Shown here: positions 1 to 13,100 of the stretch, piece after piece | How positions within the stretch are numbered: position 1 is the first letter of the stretch | Layout: every line of letters begins with the position of its first letter | Source of the DNA: Spisula solida | Lineage: Eukaryota > Mollusca > Bivalvia > Venerida > Mactridae | Reading direction: 5' to 3' | Assembly (NCBI GenBank): GCA_947247005.1 | Contig: OX365955.1 | Coordinates: forward strand, 3,234,001-3,298,000 | Length of the DNA stretch: 64,000 nucleotides | Position numbers and translations under genes: made by a program | Notes under the pieces: generated by a model | Database searches by the model: none | What the model was told of the DNA's origin: nothing | Seen by the model: the letters and a program-made list of their open reading frames with translations, nothing else

Positions 1-3000
1 TTTGTTATTGCCAATTAATATAGTGTAGCAAACTAAGAAATAACTTGTTTATGACAAATGAAACATCATTATGTATACCACCAAAGCCTAAATAAGACTA
101 TAGGATCGCAGGCATATACAAATTATTTATTAAATCGCGAACACTGTGCATCATAAAATATTAACCTTTACTCAAAAGTAATAGCTTAAAACTTTCATGA
201 TCATAAAAGATGCACATTAATACTAAAACTGTCTCCTGGTAGGCTATTTACACAACCAGATATATCATATTGGTGTAATAAAAACGAAATTTATGTTTAA
301 TACAGAGTTATACATTAAACTAATTTCAGTTTTGTACACAGTTTAAACCTTCGTGATTTAAACTTTCGTTGCCAAAATTCGAAACTAACGCTAAAAACGC
401 AGAAGATTACAATTATATGACTTTTTGTTAGGCCTATTTGAAGTGTAGATTTGCTTGAATGCGAAATCGCCGAAAGATGTCGTAAAACATTGCTTGTATT
501 TCCAACTAGAGTTGTGAGTATTTTTACCTTACTTTCCAACGAAAATATTTTTTCAATAAGATTGACTGAGATAGTATCTAACTATGATATTATTCGCACA
601 ATATAACGTTTTTTCTAAGATAAACATTTACATAAGAGAGTATGGCTTCCTTTTTGTATAATACTTGTGTTTAAATCTATAAAACCTTCGTTATCCTGCG
701 ATAACGAAGGTTATATCACTGCATTTGGTGAGAAAAGTTATATTATAACGTGTATGTACACATTTTACTTCACTGCATTTAAAAGTCTGTTACATGTGTA
801 TGAAATTGGTACCATTACATAATTTGCAATGTGTTCTGTTATTATTTGTTGAAGAGAAAACCGGACTACGGTAAAATATATAATAGTCTTCATGTTCTGC
901 AAGTGATTGTTAGAACAGTTATCCTATTATCCATACGCAATATCAACCTAAGTATTGCTATTGCATAGACTTATATCATTTGTTAAGTTTTATAGTGCAT
1001 TAATTTAGTTACAGTCTAACGATTTGGTTTATAATTACGATAACGAAGGTTTCATAAAGATAACGAAAGTTTAATTTATTATATGCGTTTTTATAACTAT
1101 GACCAAGAGTAATGCTGAAATCCAAACGGTATATTGTAAGCGCCTGAAAGAGCAAAACAATGAAGACTACCTATGACTGGAACGAGAGAGAATGTGCCGT
1201 AATTATGTACGTTCCTCTAAACTGTCAGAAAGAAGGTGAAAAGGGAGAAACAAGCAAAACAGAAAATACTGAAAATAACAGATATGAAGACGTTTGAAAA
1301 ATACAAGAAGAAAGGGAAACCGGCAATGTGGTTGAAACAAAATATGCAGTTGGTAATCATGTTACTACTGAGTGCAAAGATATCTTGTTTATTGATAACA
1401 TTGTTAATCAAGACGATGAAAATCATGAAGTGAATTTTGTGAAAACTAATATGCAGTTTTTCTATTGACCTAGACATAACGACATAGTTAGATGGAAGTC
1501 TTGTTAAATATTGATACTAGTAGATGCACCAAAGGCTACTCGAAAGTCAAAGTCATTGTTAAAAAGAAGTGATAGTGACAGATAGTGTATTTTGAACATG
1601 TATGCGGTGTATACTGAAAAGTCACTAAACCTTCGTTATCACAACTTATCAGCCGGGTTGTTGGTATTGACGTTTTCAATTAGCCTGTTTGGTATTATGT
1701 TTAAGTTTTGTGTCCAAGTGTCTCTTGTACATTTCAGCATGCTTATTAATGTAGTTACAACTTAGATACTTGCCAATGTTCCCAAAATAATTGTCAACAT
1801 GTTATATTCCGATTCTGAGGAAACCTTCGTTACCATTGTTATTTTACCGTCTGTCGCCATGTTATAAGTATGTTGCATTATCAAAATGATATCATAACGT
1901 GTTTTGTGGTAAATTGAAATCAGAAACACCATAGAAACGTGTTTTATGTTTGTATACGTTTGCCAGTTTGACTTTTAAGTGTTGTTCTGATTAATTGCTG
2001 ACATTTCAGGTATGACTTTGAAATAAGTTTTCTTAAACTTTTTAATATGATAGTACTAAATATTCATTGTAAATGCATGTGATACATTGTTGTACTTGTT
2101 CATCCTAGTTCTGAACATTAATTAAACAATTCTTTAGATTAAAAATATGTTGCTTTTTTGTATTTATCCATTATAACACAAAACCTCCGTTATTATTTGG
2201 CTGATTGTTAATGTTTGATCTACTTTAAAAATTATATGTAGATGGATCGAAAATAATGGTTCATTTGAATTCTATATACGATTAACAAGTTGCATTTGGG
2301 TTGATGCGCGATCACACAATAAAGCATTCTTTGTTTCAATGAAAGTTAAAGCAAGCACATACTTATATTTATTTTGTTTACAGCCAAATGATTAGTGCGA
2401 ATATATCGGTAGGCATTCAAACTTGTTATTTGATCATTTCGTTCAGACCTGATCACATTTAGAATCGCCATACATCATAATTGCGATTACAGTAAGTTGA
2501 GCTGTATTTTTTATATAGTATTTCAAATAAGTGTGCAATTAACATCATAGGGCTGTGATAACGGAGGTTTTGTAAGTACTAGACTTGGTTTCTACCTACC
2601 TGTGTTTGCATGATCATAATAAAAAACTACGAAAGTGTTGCATTCAAGATTTTCGGGCATGGTTACTGGATGATATATCAAACTTTAAAGGTAAGATCAA
2701 ACTGAATCAGGAAAGGTCGCATTTTTAGTTTTTTTCCTTACCGTTTGGACCTAGTTATTGAAAATCAGTGAGTACTAAAGAGTCTCATAGTTTTGAACTT
2801 AGCTGTATTTAGCAAAATTTTATTTCCGAATAGAACGACTTATTCGGGATTAAACAGTTGAATCGACCGCAGTAAAGCATATTTCGATCATAAAGTACAA
2901 AAAACAGCGTTAAACACACCTTTACACAACCAATATTAGATGAAATGTTTGTCTGACATCTGTCGCGATTCCCTTCCGTTTTAAAAACGAAAGTTACCTA

Positions 3001-3498
3001 CATTTGACAAATTCGTCTTAGACGAAATAATTAATCGGTACGGAGTAGTCGTTCTTGACCGAATTTAATGTAGGCCTATTTTTAGTCCGGATACTGGGTT
3101 TTAGTTATAGCCACTTTTCGTCCAATCAAAATTCTTACAAATGTCAGAACAACAACTTTCGGAATACATCGGCTCTGTTCCACGGCTTCAATGGCGTAAA
3201 TAAGGACATTTCAGTAGTGAAATGAAACAGGAGTAATTTATGTATCAATGAGGTTAGTGTTCTTGCAATCATTCGTTTTCAATGATAGAAAAGGCATTAA
3301 TGAAGCAATGTGTGGTGTGCCTTTACTTTGTATTGCTTTTTAGGGCTTATAATCGGTCACCAAACAGCGACAAAGAATCGTGTCGCAAAGTGCTACATAC
3401 AAGTACTCGGGACCCGGTGAGACCTAACGTAATGTATTGTAATACGTTTGGTCTCTGTTGGGACTAGAGTCCTGTCAGAATGTATACCTCTGTCTCAT
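1..3498. other. AT-rich sequence without a recognised gene; dispersed ATAACGAAGGTTT motif
   Basis: No exon, RNA gene or mobile-element end was recognised. A motif AAACCTTCGTTAT (or its complement) occurs at about 345, 681-712 (as a hairpin), 1039, 1059, 1627, 1821, 2181, 2557 and, weaker, 364, 2624 and 2981. Short open frames here show no family features. Confidence 0.5.
683..712. repeat. 13-bp perfect inverted repeat, 4-bp loop
   Basis: Arms AACCTTCGTTATC (683-695) and GATAACGAAGGTT (700-712). The arms are the same motif found singly eight or more times in the first 3 kb. Confidence 0.8.
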
Positions 3499-3857
3499 AA
3501 TTTCGTGCCTTCTCCAGAAATTCGTGCCTGGTTTATTTCAGCTCCAATATATGCGCTATGTTGTATTTTTACTAAAATAACCCCAAATAATATTCACACA
3601 AATGGCCTGTATCAATTGGGGCAGTCATTCTGGAACAATACGGCTATTACTTATTCCAATTGGGATTCTTTAACTGGTGTTAATTGTTTTGCATACCATT
3701 TTTATTACATATTTTATTTAGCGCCACAGTTTATTACACTCAAAATGAAAACAGATTATGATGAGTACTACTCCAAATTTATTTAATTTAAACACAAATA
3801 CAAAAATTTACTCCATGGGTCCCCAATACAGACAAGTTTTTAAGGAGGCACGAATTT
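3499..3857. mobile_element. Candidate miniature inverted-repeat element (AATTTCGTGCCT)
   Basis: Ends AATTTCGTGCCT (3499) and AGGCACGAATTT (to 3857) are perfect 12-bp inverted repeats. Flanks share only CAT, so the target duplication is uncertain. A 112-codon open frame inside has no recognisable features. Confidence 0.5.
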
Positions 3858-3958
3858 CATGGTTACCAGTCAACAGGATTCAGAGCACCGACCTAGGCAT
3901 ACAAAAGCAACAATTTTATGTATTTTCATAATCATTTTGTCATTGTTCTTGTTTTTAT

Positions 3959-5317
3959 TAGCTCACCTGTCACAAAGTGACAGAGTGAGCGTTTGTGATC
4001 ACTCTTTGTCCGTCGTCCGTCAACAATTGGCTTGTGTAGGCACTAGAGGTCACAATTTTAGCCTAATCTTTATGAAACTTGGTCACAATGATCATCTCAA
4101 CAAAATCTAGGTCAAGTTCGATATTGGGTCGTCCGGGGTCAAAAACTAGGTCACAAGGTCAAATCATAGAAAAACCTTGTGTAGTCACTTGAGGTCACAA
4201 TTTTGACTTAATCTTTATGAAACTTGGTCACAATGATCATCTCAACAAAATCTAGGTCAAGTTCGATATTCGGTCGTCCGGGGTCAAAAACTAGGTTACA
4301 AGGTCAAATCATAGAAAAACCTTGTGTAGTCACCAGAGGTCACAATTTCGACCTTATCTTTATGAAACTTGGTCACAATGATCATCTCAACAAAATCTAG
4401 GTCAAGTTCGATATTGGGTTATCCGGGGTCAAAAACTAGGTCACAAGGTCAAATCATAGAAAAACCTTGTGTAGTCACTAGAGGTCACAATTTTGACTGA
4501 ATATTTATGTAACTTGGTTACAATGTTCATCTCAACAAAATCTAGGTCAAGTTGGATAATGGGTCATTCGGGGTCAAAAACTAGGTCACAAGGTCAAATA
4601 ATAGAAAAACTTTGTGTAGTCACTTCAGGTCACAATTTTGACTTAATCTTTATTTAACTTGGTCACAATGATCATCTCAACAAAATCTAGGTCAAGTTCG
4701 ATATTGGATCATCTGGGGTCAAAAACTAGGTCACAAGGTCAAATCATAGAAAAAACTTGTGTAGTCACTAGAGGTCACAGTTTTGGCCTGATCTTTACGA
4801 AACTTAGTCACAATGATCATAACAACAAAATCTAGGTCAAGTTTGATATTGGGTCATCTGGGGTCAAAAACTAGGTCACAAGGTCAAATCGTAGAAAAAC
4901 CTTGCGTAGTCACTAGAGGTCACAATTTTGGCCTAATCTTAATGAAACTCGGTCACAATGATCATCTCAACAGAATCTTGATCAAGTTCGATATGAGTTC
5001 ATCCGAGGTCAAAAACTAGGTCACAAGGTCAAATAATAGAAAAACCTGGTGTAGTCATTATAGGTCACAGTTTTGGTCTGATCTTATCGAAACTTGGTCA
5101 CAATTATCATCTCAACAAAATCTAGGTCAAGTTCGATATTGGTTTATCTGGGGTCAAAAACTAGGTTACAAGGTCAAATCATATAAAAACTTTGTGAAGT
5201 CACTAGAGGTCACAATATTGACCTAATCTGTAAAAAACTTGGTCACGGTGATCATCTCAACAAAATCTAGGTCAAGTTCGACAGGTGAGCGACCTAGGGC
5301 CCTATGGGCCCTCTTGT
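3959..5317 (+). mobile_element. Tandem-cored (pearl-like) non-autonomous element, copy 1
   Basis: Begins TTAGCTCACCTGTCACAAAG with a GTCAC/GTGAC hairpin and a gtccgtcgtccgtc tract, then about eight units of about 160 bp (unit core: aggtcacaa...cttggtcacaatgatcatctc...ctaggtcaagttc...ggggtcaaaaactaggtcacaaggtcaaat), and ends with GGGCCC...GGGCCC hairpin and TCTTGT. Non-coding. The same family is at 30077 and 42939 in the opposite orientation. Confidence 0.8.
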
Positions 5318-5381
5318 TTGTTAAGTTAACAATTTTTCTTCCGAGAATGGTGAAGATAATTTTTGAACTTATATGCGCGAG

Positions 5382-5393
5382 TGCGCATGCGCC
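5382..5393 (+). promoter_or_regulatory. NRF1-type palindrome, candidate MED18 promoter element
   Basis: TGCGCATGCGCC matches the NRF1 site (YGCGCAYGCGCR, 11 of 12) in a short CpG-containing patch at 5370-5450 between two repeats, 1.7 kb upstream of the first coding exon. NRF1 sites are common in animal housekeeping promoters; assignment to MED18 is inference, and no 5' UTR exon was proved. Confidence 0.35.
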
Positions 5394-5468
5394 GATGAAA
5401 CTGTTAAGAGGCACGGATATACGAGACAGCAGCATATTAAGCTCAGCGACTAATTACACATACGTAAA

Positions 5469-5845
5469 CAGGGTTCCCAGGGTCAGGGAAAAGTCAGGGA
5501 ATTTTGGAATTAGTCAGGGAAATCTGAAAATGGAGCAAGTCAGGGAAAAGTCAGGGAATTTTTCATTGAAGCTGTTGATAAGTGTCATTTTCTATGAAGA
5601 AAATACCTAAGACTGAAAAAAATCGAAGCGAGCATAATTTTATGTCAATCAACAGCCTTAAAAACTGCTTCCTTAAACTTTATTGTTCCTTATAAAGCAA
5701 ATATAGCCTCCTTTTTCTCTTATTTTATTGCCATATTTTGCTCTTACAAAAAGATGCTGTGTCGCTCGTTCGCTCTAAAAAGTCTCTGCTCTGTGGTCAG
5801 GGAAAAATCAGGGAATTTTGTCTTAGAAAATTTGTGGGAACCCTG
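5469..5845. mobile_element. CAGGGTTCCCA...TGGGAACCCTG element, 5-bp target duplication
   Basis: Terminal inverted repeats CAGGGTTCCCA and TGGGAACCCTG, flanked by GTAAA on both sides (5464-5468, 5846-5850). CAG...CTG ends suggest a non-autonomous hAT-type transposon. Related copies at 7990 (truncated) and 36141 (reverse). Confidence 0.75.
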
Positions 5846-5850
5846 GTAAA

Positions 5851-6609
5851 ACTAAAACTGTCTCAGATTTTGCTCCTTAAAAACTGTTTAAACTATTTAC
5901 ATATGTAGCCAAATATCTCAGGCTCTGAGTAGAGTCTTGAAACTCTCCAGTGTGCTTGCTGTAGTGACCAGTCTCTGACAGTTCTTGGTATGAAGGAGGT
6001 TCCTAGTGTCATGTTATGGTGATGGCCCTGGTAAAACTTCAAGCCTCCTCTTGTCCGTGAGTCTCCTGGTTTCAGAAACTGGCTTGAATGGATGTCCACA
6101 ATACCGCGGTCAATCTTGTATAACAACTGCAGCCTGGCTTGTCTCCGACGGTTTTCAAGAGATGCCCACTGGAGGTCCTCTGAACCTCTATTCTCATATT
6201 GTGTATGACCAAAAATGCAAAAAAAGATCGCATCCAGTTATCACTGAGGCTTGAATGCCTCCAAACAATTTAGGGAGGCTGGGCTTATAAGCAGTTAAAG
6301 ACATCAAATTAAGAAGCAATTTTATTCGTTTACAATGTTGCTGATGAAACAATTCATGTCTGAAAATTCTATCAGTCCATCTTATTCAATTTTGCAAAAT
6401 ATTCAAAAGGGAAATTTGTTGACCCTTATCAAAATTTCAGTTGTATAGAAATGCATGTACTGTATGCTACCAGTATTAAATTACCTTCAGATTGACACTC
6501 GGTATAAAAGGGGCCGGAAGCTGGCTCCTCTCTTTATACCCTCGTGGAGATGGATACAATCAGGGAAAGAGGTGTTGAAAGCAATTAAATCATTGTACAT
6601 TTATTGATA
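5851..6609. other. No gene recognised
   Basis: Unassigned sequence between two CAG...CTG elements; may include MED18 5' untranslated or intronic sequence. The short open frames on both strands show no known features. Confidence 0.4.
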
Positions 6610-6876
6610 CAGAGCTACAGATAAGGATTTAGTCAAATGGGTATTTTACCCCTAAGTTTCTATTTTGATTGGGTTTTGACAAATTTTAATTGGGTATTTA
6701 ATAAACCTCAAAGAGTAAATAAGCTTTAATGTACTATTTTTCACTATAAAATCCTTTTCTATTTGGGTATTTCAAATTATCTTTGCTTTTTCTTACTCCC
6801 TCCTCTCAAAATCTATTGGGTTTTTAAGAAAATTAATTGGGTAATTACCCCAATACGCAGCTTATCTGTAGCTCTG
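6610..6876. mobile_element. CAGAGCTACAGATAAG element, 6-bp target duplication
   Basis: Inverted ends CAGAGCTACAGATAAG and CTTATCTGTAGCTCTG; TTGATA on both sides (6604-6609, 6877-6882). 267 bp, non-coding. A close copy lies at 52645-52911. Confidence 0.8.
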
Positions 6877-7065
6877 TTGATAATTATTATAAGAACTTTG
6901 TAATTTAAACTTGGTTCACAAACGGCCTAACATCAATATAATTATTATTAATTTAAAGTACATGTATATAAAAAGAGCTTGACAATGACGAGTGAATTTA
7001 CCTTATAAAAAACTAAAAGTATTTTTTCAGGTTATTGTACGTTGGAAGTAACTGCAGCTAACAGG

Positions 7066-7102
7066 ATGTATATGGATCAATTGAATCAAGCGGTCAAGGG
7101 AG
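7066..7102 (+). CDS. MED18: MED18 coding exon 1
   Basis: Start ATG to donor GGAG|gtaact, phase 1 (12 codons plus G). The exon itself probably begins at 7031 after a tttttcag acceptor, making 7031-7065 5' UTR. Confidence 0.8.
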
Positions 7103-10100
7103 GTAACTCATGATTTTTGCAACTTTCTTTGTGGATGTAATAATGAGTGTTTCACAGTAGCTGTCTCAATGACAATATATTTCAAAGCTGCATTGTTGAA
7201 TAACTTTAAGGTCCAAACAATAGGGTAGGTTAGAAAATATTTTTAAGGACACTTTTTACAATGAAGCAGAGCGTCTTCCCTAATTATTAAAGTTAAAAAA
7301 TAGCGAAAATATCAACAACAAAATTTTGAATGTTACATAAAAATGTAGTAAGGGTTGCAGCAAATATTTATGGTAGGGTAGGATTCTCGAAATGAACAAT
7401 CTTTTTAAAGTCTATGACTAATGAGACTACTGAGTACTGAGTAGTCGAAACTGTTGGTCTTGCTCTATAAAAGATATTAACTTGACACGTCTTGTTCGTG
7501 TGTTTCACTTTTCTACTTTCACGGACGGTAATCACGTGACTTCGTCTAGTATTTTAAACAAATAATGGCGGATGTAAGATATATAAAATGAAGAAATGTA
7601 GGAGGCTGAATATTCGCCATTATTCGTTCAATCTGATTAAAATCATATCTTCAAACCCGCTACGCTATGAGGTAGGAAAGATCAAGTACTTTAGTCAGAT
7701 TGTTATTCGTTTAATATACTAGACGAAGTCACATGATTACTGCAGGTGACTTTTACTTGTCAAAGCTGTATAACTGTTATATTGATACAGGTATTGCACC
7801 ATTCCATGAGTACCTGTTACAGGGAAGTATCGTTGATTCATCGAAGGACGTACTGGTTCACAGATTACGTGGATTATGTGATAATGCGGACACCAATCCC
7901 GACCCTTTCCACGATCACGAGATGGTCTTCCATATCAGTAAGTACAGGGTGCAAATAGGGGCTGATTATCAAGGGTCATTTTGATAATTCAGGGTTCCCA
8001 GGGTCAGGGAAAAGTTAGGGAAAAAAAGAATTTTTTAACAAGTTCAGGGAGATTTTCACAGAATTTTGAAATTATTCAGAGGAATATAAAAATAGAGCAA
8101 ACATCAGGGAAAAGTCACGGAATTCTTTATTTTAGTCACGGAATTCTTTATTTTAGTTGTAAATAAGTGCCAATTCCTATGAAGAAAAAACAAAAACTAT
8201 GCTCGCTCCCTATGCTCGCTCAGGTCATTCTAAATAATAATAACATTATGTAAATCATAGCCCTAGAACTGTTGAATAAATTTTAAACTTATAGATAGCC
8301 TTCTTTTCTGTTTTTTTATTGTCATATTTTACCCTACCAAAAGGGTGCTCAGTAAGTGTAGGGTTACTAGGGTGCTCAGTAAGTACAGGGTTAGTGCGGT
8401 GCTCAGTAAGTACAGGGTTAGTGTGGTGCTTGGTAATTACAGGGTTAGTGCGGTGCTCGGTAAGTACAGGGTTAGTGCAGTGCGGTGCTCAGTAAGTACA
8501 GGGTTAGTATGGTGTTCAGTTAGTACAGGGTTAGTGTAGTGTACTGCTAGGTAAGTACAGGGTTAGTGTTGTGCGCGGTAAGTACAGGGTTAGTGTAGTG
8601 TTGTGCTCAGTAAGTACAGGGTTAGTACGGTGCTCGGTTAGTACAGGGTTAGTGTAGTGTGGTGCTAGGTAAGTACAGGGTTAGTGTTGAGCTTGGTAAG
8701 TACGGGGTCAGTGTGGTGTTGGTAAGTACAGGGTTAGTGTTGTGCTCAGTAAGTTCAGGGTTAGTGTAGTGTTGTGCTTGGTAAGTATAGGGTTAGTATG
8801 GTGCGGTGCTCGGCAAGTACAGGGTTAGTGCGGTGCTCGGTTAATACAGGGTTAGTGTGGTGCTTGGTAATTACAGGGTTAGTGCGGTGCTCGGTAAGTA
8901 CAGGGTTAGTGCAGTGCGGTGCTCAGTAAGTACAGGGTTAGTATGGTGTTCAGTTAGTACAGGGTTAGTGTAGTGTACTGCTAGGTAAGTACAGGGTTAG
9001 TGTTGTGCGCGGTAAGTACAGGGTTAGTGTAGTGTTGTGCTCGGTAAGTACAGGGTTAGTACGGTGCTCGGTTAGTACAGGGTTAGTGTAGTGTGGTGCT
9101 AGGTAAGTACAGGGTTAGTGTTGAGCTTGGTAAGTACGGGGTCAGTGTGGTGTTGGTAAGTACAGGGTTAGTGTTGTGCTCAGTAAGTTCAGGGTTAGTG
9201 TAGTGTTGTGCTTGGTAAGTACAGGGTTAGTATGGTGCGGTGCTCGGCAAGTACAGGGTTAGTGCGGTGCTCGGTTAATACAGGGTTAGTACGGTGCTCG
9301 GTAAGAACAGGGTTAGTGTTGTGCTCGGTAAGTACAGGGTTACTGTAGTGTTGTGCCCTGTAAGTACAGGGTTAGTGTTGTGCTCGGTAAGTACAGGGTA
9401 AGTGTTGTGCTCGGTAAGTTCAGGGTTAGTGTAATGTTGTGCACTGTAAGTACAGGGTTAATGTTGTGCTCAGTAAGTACAGGGTTAGTGCAGTGCCTTG
9501 TAAGTACAGGGTTAGTTCAGTGCCTTGTAAGTACAGGGTTAGTGTGTTGCTCAGTAAGTACAGGGTTAGTACAGTGCTTGGTAAGTACAGGGTTAGTGTA
9601 GTGTTGTGCTCAGTACAGGGTTAGTGTAGTGTTGTGCTCAGTAAGTAAAGGGTTAGTGCAGTGTGGTGCTCAGTAAGTACAAGGTTAGTGCGGTGCTCGG
9701 TTAGTACAGTGCTTGGTTAGGACAGGGTTATTGCAGTGCTCAGTAAGTACAGGGTTAGTGTGGTGCTCGGTAAGTACAGGGTTAGTGTGGTGCTCAGTTA
9801 GTACAGGGTTAATGTGGTGCTCGGTAAGTACAGGGTTAGTGTGGTGCTCAGTTAGTACAGGGTTAATGTTGTGCTCGGTAAGTACAGGGTTAGTGTGGTG
9901 CTCAGTTAGTACAGGGTTAATGTGGTGCTCGGTAAGTACAGGGTTAGTGTGGTGCTCGGTAAGTACAGGGTTAGTACAGTGCTCAGTTACTTTAGGGTTA
10001 GTACAGTGCTCACTGAGTGCCGACAACATTATCAGTAGAGGGTGAATGCCGTGGTAGCTTCTATGACTACAGTACGACCTCTCTAGGGGACATGTGTAGT

Positions 10101-13100
10101 GCAACAACCTCTGTATAACAAAACCTTTAAAGTAACTTGAAGTTATTACATGTTTATACTTTTGTAAATTCTGTAGGGCAACAACTTCTGAACAATGACC
10201 AATATTTGCAGCACACAAAGGGTCTCACTCTACAGAGGTTGTTCTGTACTATTGTGTCTTCAATAATTATGTGCAGATTACCCCTCTCTTCTTAGACATC
10301 ATTTTCTCAGAGTAGAACTTAAAACCAACTAAACGATTAAAACAAATAGAAATTGTAGGGGTTCCAATGGTGTCTGGTGATTGAAGTAAATGACTTTCAT
10401 ACTATCACAGCCCACAATTTACAAATGAAGACCTCACCTTCAAGACCACCTTAAAATAAAGACCACTACTTTCTGTCCACTGACTTGCACATTATTCAAC
10501 CTCAAATTCACAGTGCACCTATATGAAAACCACCTCTTTAACAAGATTGGCTCAGAATTAACCATGTTTCGTTCTGTTTTCATCTGTTTGCTCTTTGATA
10601 GAATGATGCAATCACTCAACATGATTGAGATAAGTTTTTTACAGTCCCAAGAAGGAGTTTCATTATTGAGGTTTTACTGTAAATAGCTTAATTTTGCAAC
10701 TTAGATCAATATATATGCATCATGCAACACTTAACATATTACACCAGCGCTTAAATGGTTTATCATACCCTATGTACTAGTCGATTTATAGGCAAAGTGT
10801 ACCTGATAAACAAAGATTATTTATCTATAGTCTAAGTCAGATAGAACGGCTCGTACGTGTTGATATGGGATTATAATCCTCGTTTCACTCGGAGTTATAA
10901 ATCCCATATACAACACCTACTCATGTTCTATCCTATACACAATTCAGGGCTTGACACTAACTTATTTCCCATAATGGCCGGAAGGACCAGCAGCTTATGA
11001 AACATGCTGGTCTGACAGATTTCCAGGTGGCCCGAAGGACCAGCAGCTTATAAAACATGCTGGTCTGACAGATTTCCAGGTGGCCCGAAGGACCAACAGC
11101 TTATAAAACATGCTGGTCTGACAGATTTCCAGGTGGCCCGAAGGACCAGCAGCTTATAAAACATGCTGGTCTGACAGATTTCCAGGTGGTTCTACTGACT
11201 ATTGAGCAATTAAAAAATAACTTTCATCATACAGTGCAACTATATTCTTACTACATATTCTTTTGTTTTGAATAGTAAATGAGATTTATTCGACACTTTC
11301 CATTATAAGTTTACATTCTCTTTAAAAAGCATTTAGATCCTGTTTAAAAAGATTTGTTCTTGGAAAAGGTCTATGGTCAATGGGATCACCTGCATTCCAA
11401 GAGTTACTGGTTCTCCATGAAAACCACTTGCCTCGGACCAACGGACCAGTGTTAGTGTCGAGCCCTGCAATTTAATAATAATAGCATAGAAATATGCATA
11501 GAATATGCATGGGTAAAGAGTTGAGCCACAAGTCCCAAAACATTGTGTTATAACTCTTATTACATTGAATGTTTAAATACGGATGCCTGCATTGGTAATA
11601 AATATTATAATTATGCCCCCATCTTTGATGAGGAGGTATAGTTTTTTGCACATGTATGTCATTCAGTCTTTGTGTTGGGAGCGATGGCCTAGAGGTAAGG
11701 CGAGCGCTTCGGAATCGACAGGTCCGGGTGCGATCCCGGTTTGCGCCACTGCTTGATATCTCTGAGCAAGAATAACACACATGCTCAAGGGTGGTTGAAC
11801 TGCTGAAAGCAGCCCTCAAATTTTTTACAAATATGTCAGTATACTGAATTGACACAGAGAGCGTTTAAAACGTTTGTCCCCATAAAATGATGTCAGTACC
11901 GGTGTATGAATATGTCAGTATATCGGGTGTCATTACATCGAGACTTGACTGTACCAATAACTCAGTATTTCTTATTAGTCAAAGGTGAAGGTCATGGCAT
12001 GTCACTGTAATGTTTAATAGTCTAAACTTTACCATGAATATATGATGTGTATAATTACAGAGGGTAGTCCACAACAACAAGCTATGAGTGTCTACCTGAG
12101 ACATTCCTTGATACAATCTGAAAGCTGGTACGTTATCTTGTCAAACTTCATCGCAACTTTCTATTATATGACTTTTTACACCCAGGCATCTGCTGATGCA
12201 GGAGGCATATAGTGATTGTCCTGTTAGCCTGTCCATTAGTCCATCCGGGCAAACAAATGGCCACTTGATGAGAAGAAGAAGAAAAGAAATATATAATTAT
12301 GTATTGTCTCTCATAGGAAAGTGTTTTTATGCCCCCGTATCGATAGATCGGGAGGCATATAGTGATTCACCTGTCCGTCCGTCCGTCCGTCCGTCCGTTC
12401 GTCCGTCCGTCCGTCCGTCCGTCCGTCCTGGTTAACCCAAATTGACCGTTTCTTCTAGCATCTTTATGGCTTGCTACAAAGCTTCCAAACTTGCATGGAT
12501 GTTGTATATGAACACTCTCCACACACCTGTATCACCTGACCCCATTTTGACCTTCACCTTGACCTAATTTTGGACTTAGACTTATTTATGGACAAGGCAT
12601 CCACAGGGGGCATAAGCGTTTATTGAACGCAGTCTTGTTATAGAATAAACAACGATGACTCTTCGTTCAAATTATCAAACAAATGGTCTTTTTCAGGAAT
12701 TTTTATTTCAATTACATATAGTTAAGTTATTTCCATCTTGTTAATTATCATAATGATTATTACTTCTCGGCTTTAAGAATTCTCTTGCTTTTTTATGTCA
12801 ATTTTCCTCCACATGTGGAGAAGTTGCTGGTTCCTGGTGAAAGGGTACTAAGTTTAGTACTGGTTAGAATACAGTCCAGGAAAACTGGTTAGGTCTATTG
12901 GCCACTGTGTATTTATACTGAAAATTTCTTGTGACAATGTTAAAACCAAATAAATTGATACTTTTATCTCCAGGCATTTGAGGTATGTGGGGTCAGCGGA
13001 GTTAGGTGATAAGTCTCGTCAGACGTTGGTACGATCATGTGTGGATATCGGCGTATCAGATTCTATCGTTAAATTTCTCAACGAAATAGGTTTCAAGTAA

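Noticed and set aside
4813..5019. Conserved short frame TRGHNFGLILMKLGHNDHLN as a peptide gene
   Set aside because: It is one reading of the 160-bp unit of the pearl-like element; other units have stops and frameshifts.
8340..10020. Interstitial telomeric repeat
   Set aside because: AGGGTTAG occurs in each unit, but only about one hexamer per 22-30 bp, so it is not a TTAGGG array.
9685..10218. 177-codon minus-strand frame with NPVLTEHHT repeats
   Set aside because: Product of the MED18 intron minisatellite.
11677..11752. Functional tRNA gene
   Set aside because: A- and B-box are present, but the acceptor and anticodon stems do not pair and the body continues as a dispersed repeat; called a SINE.
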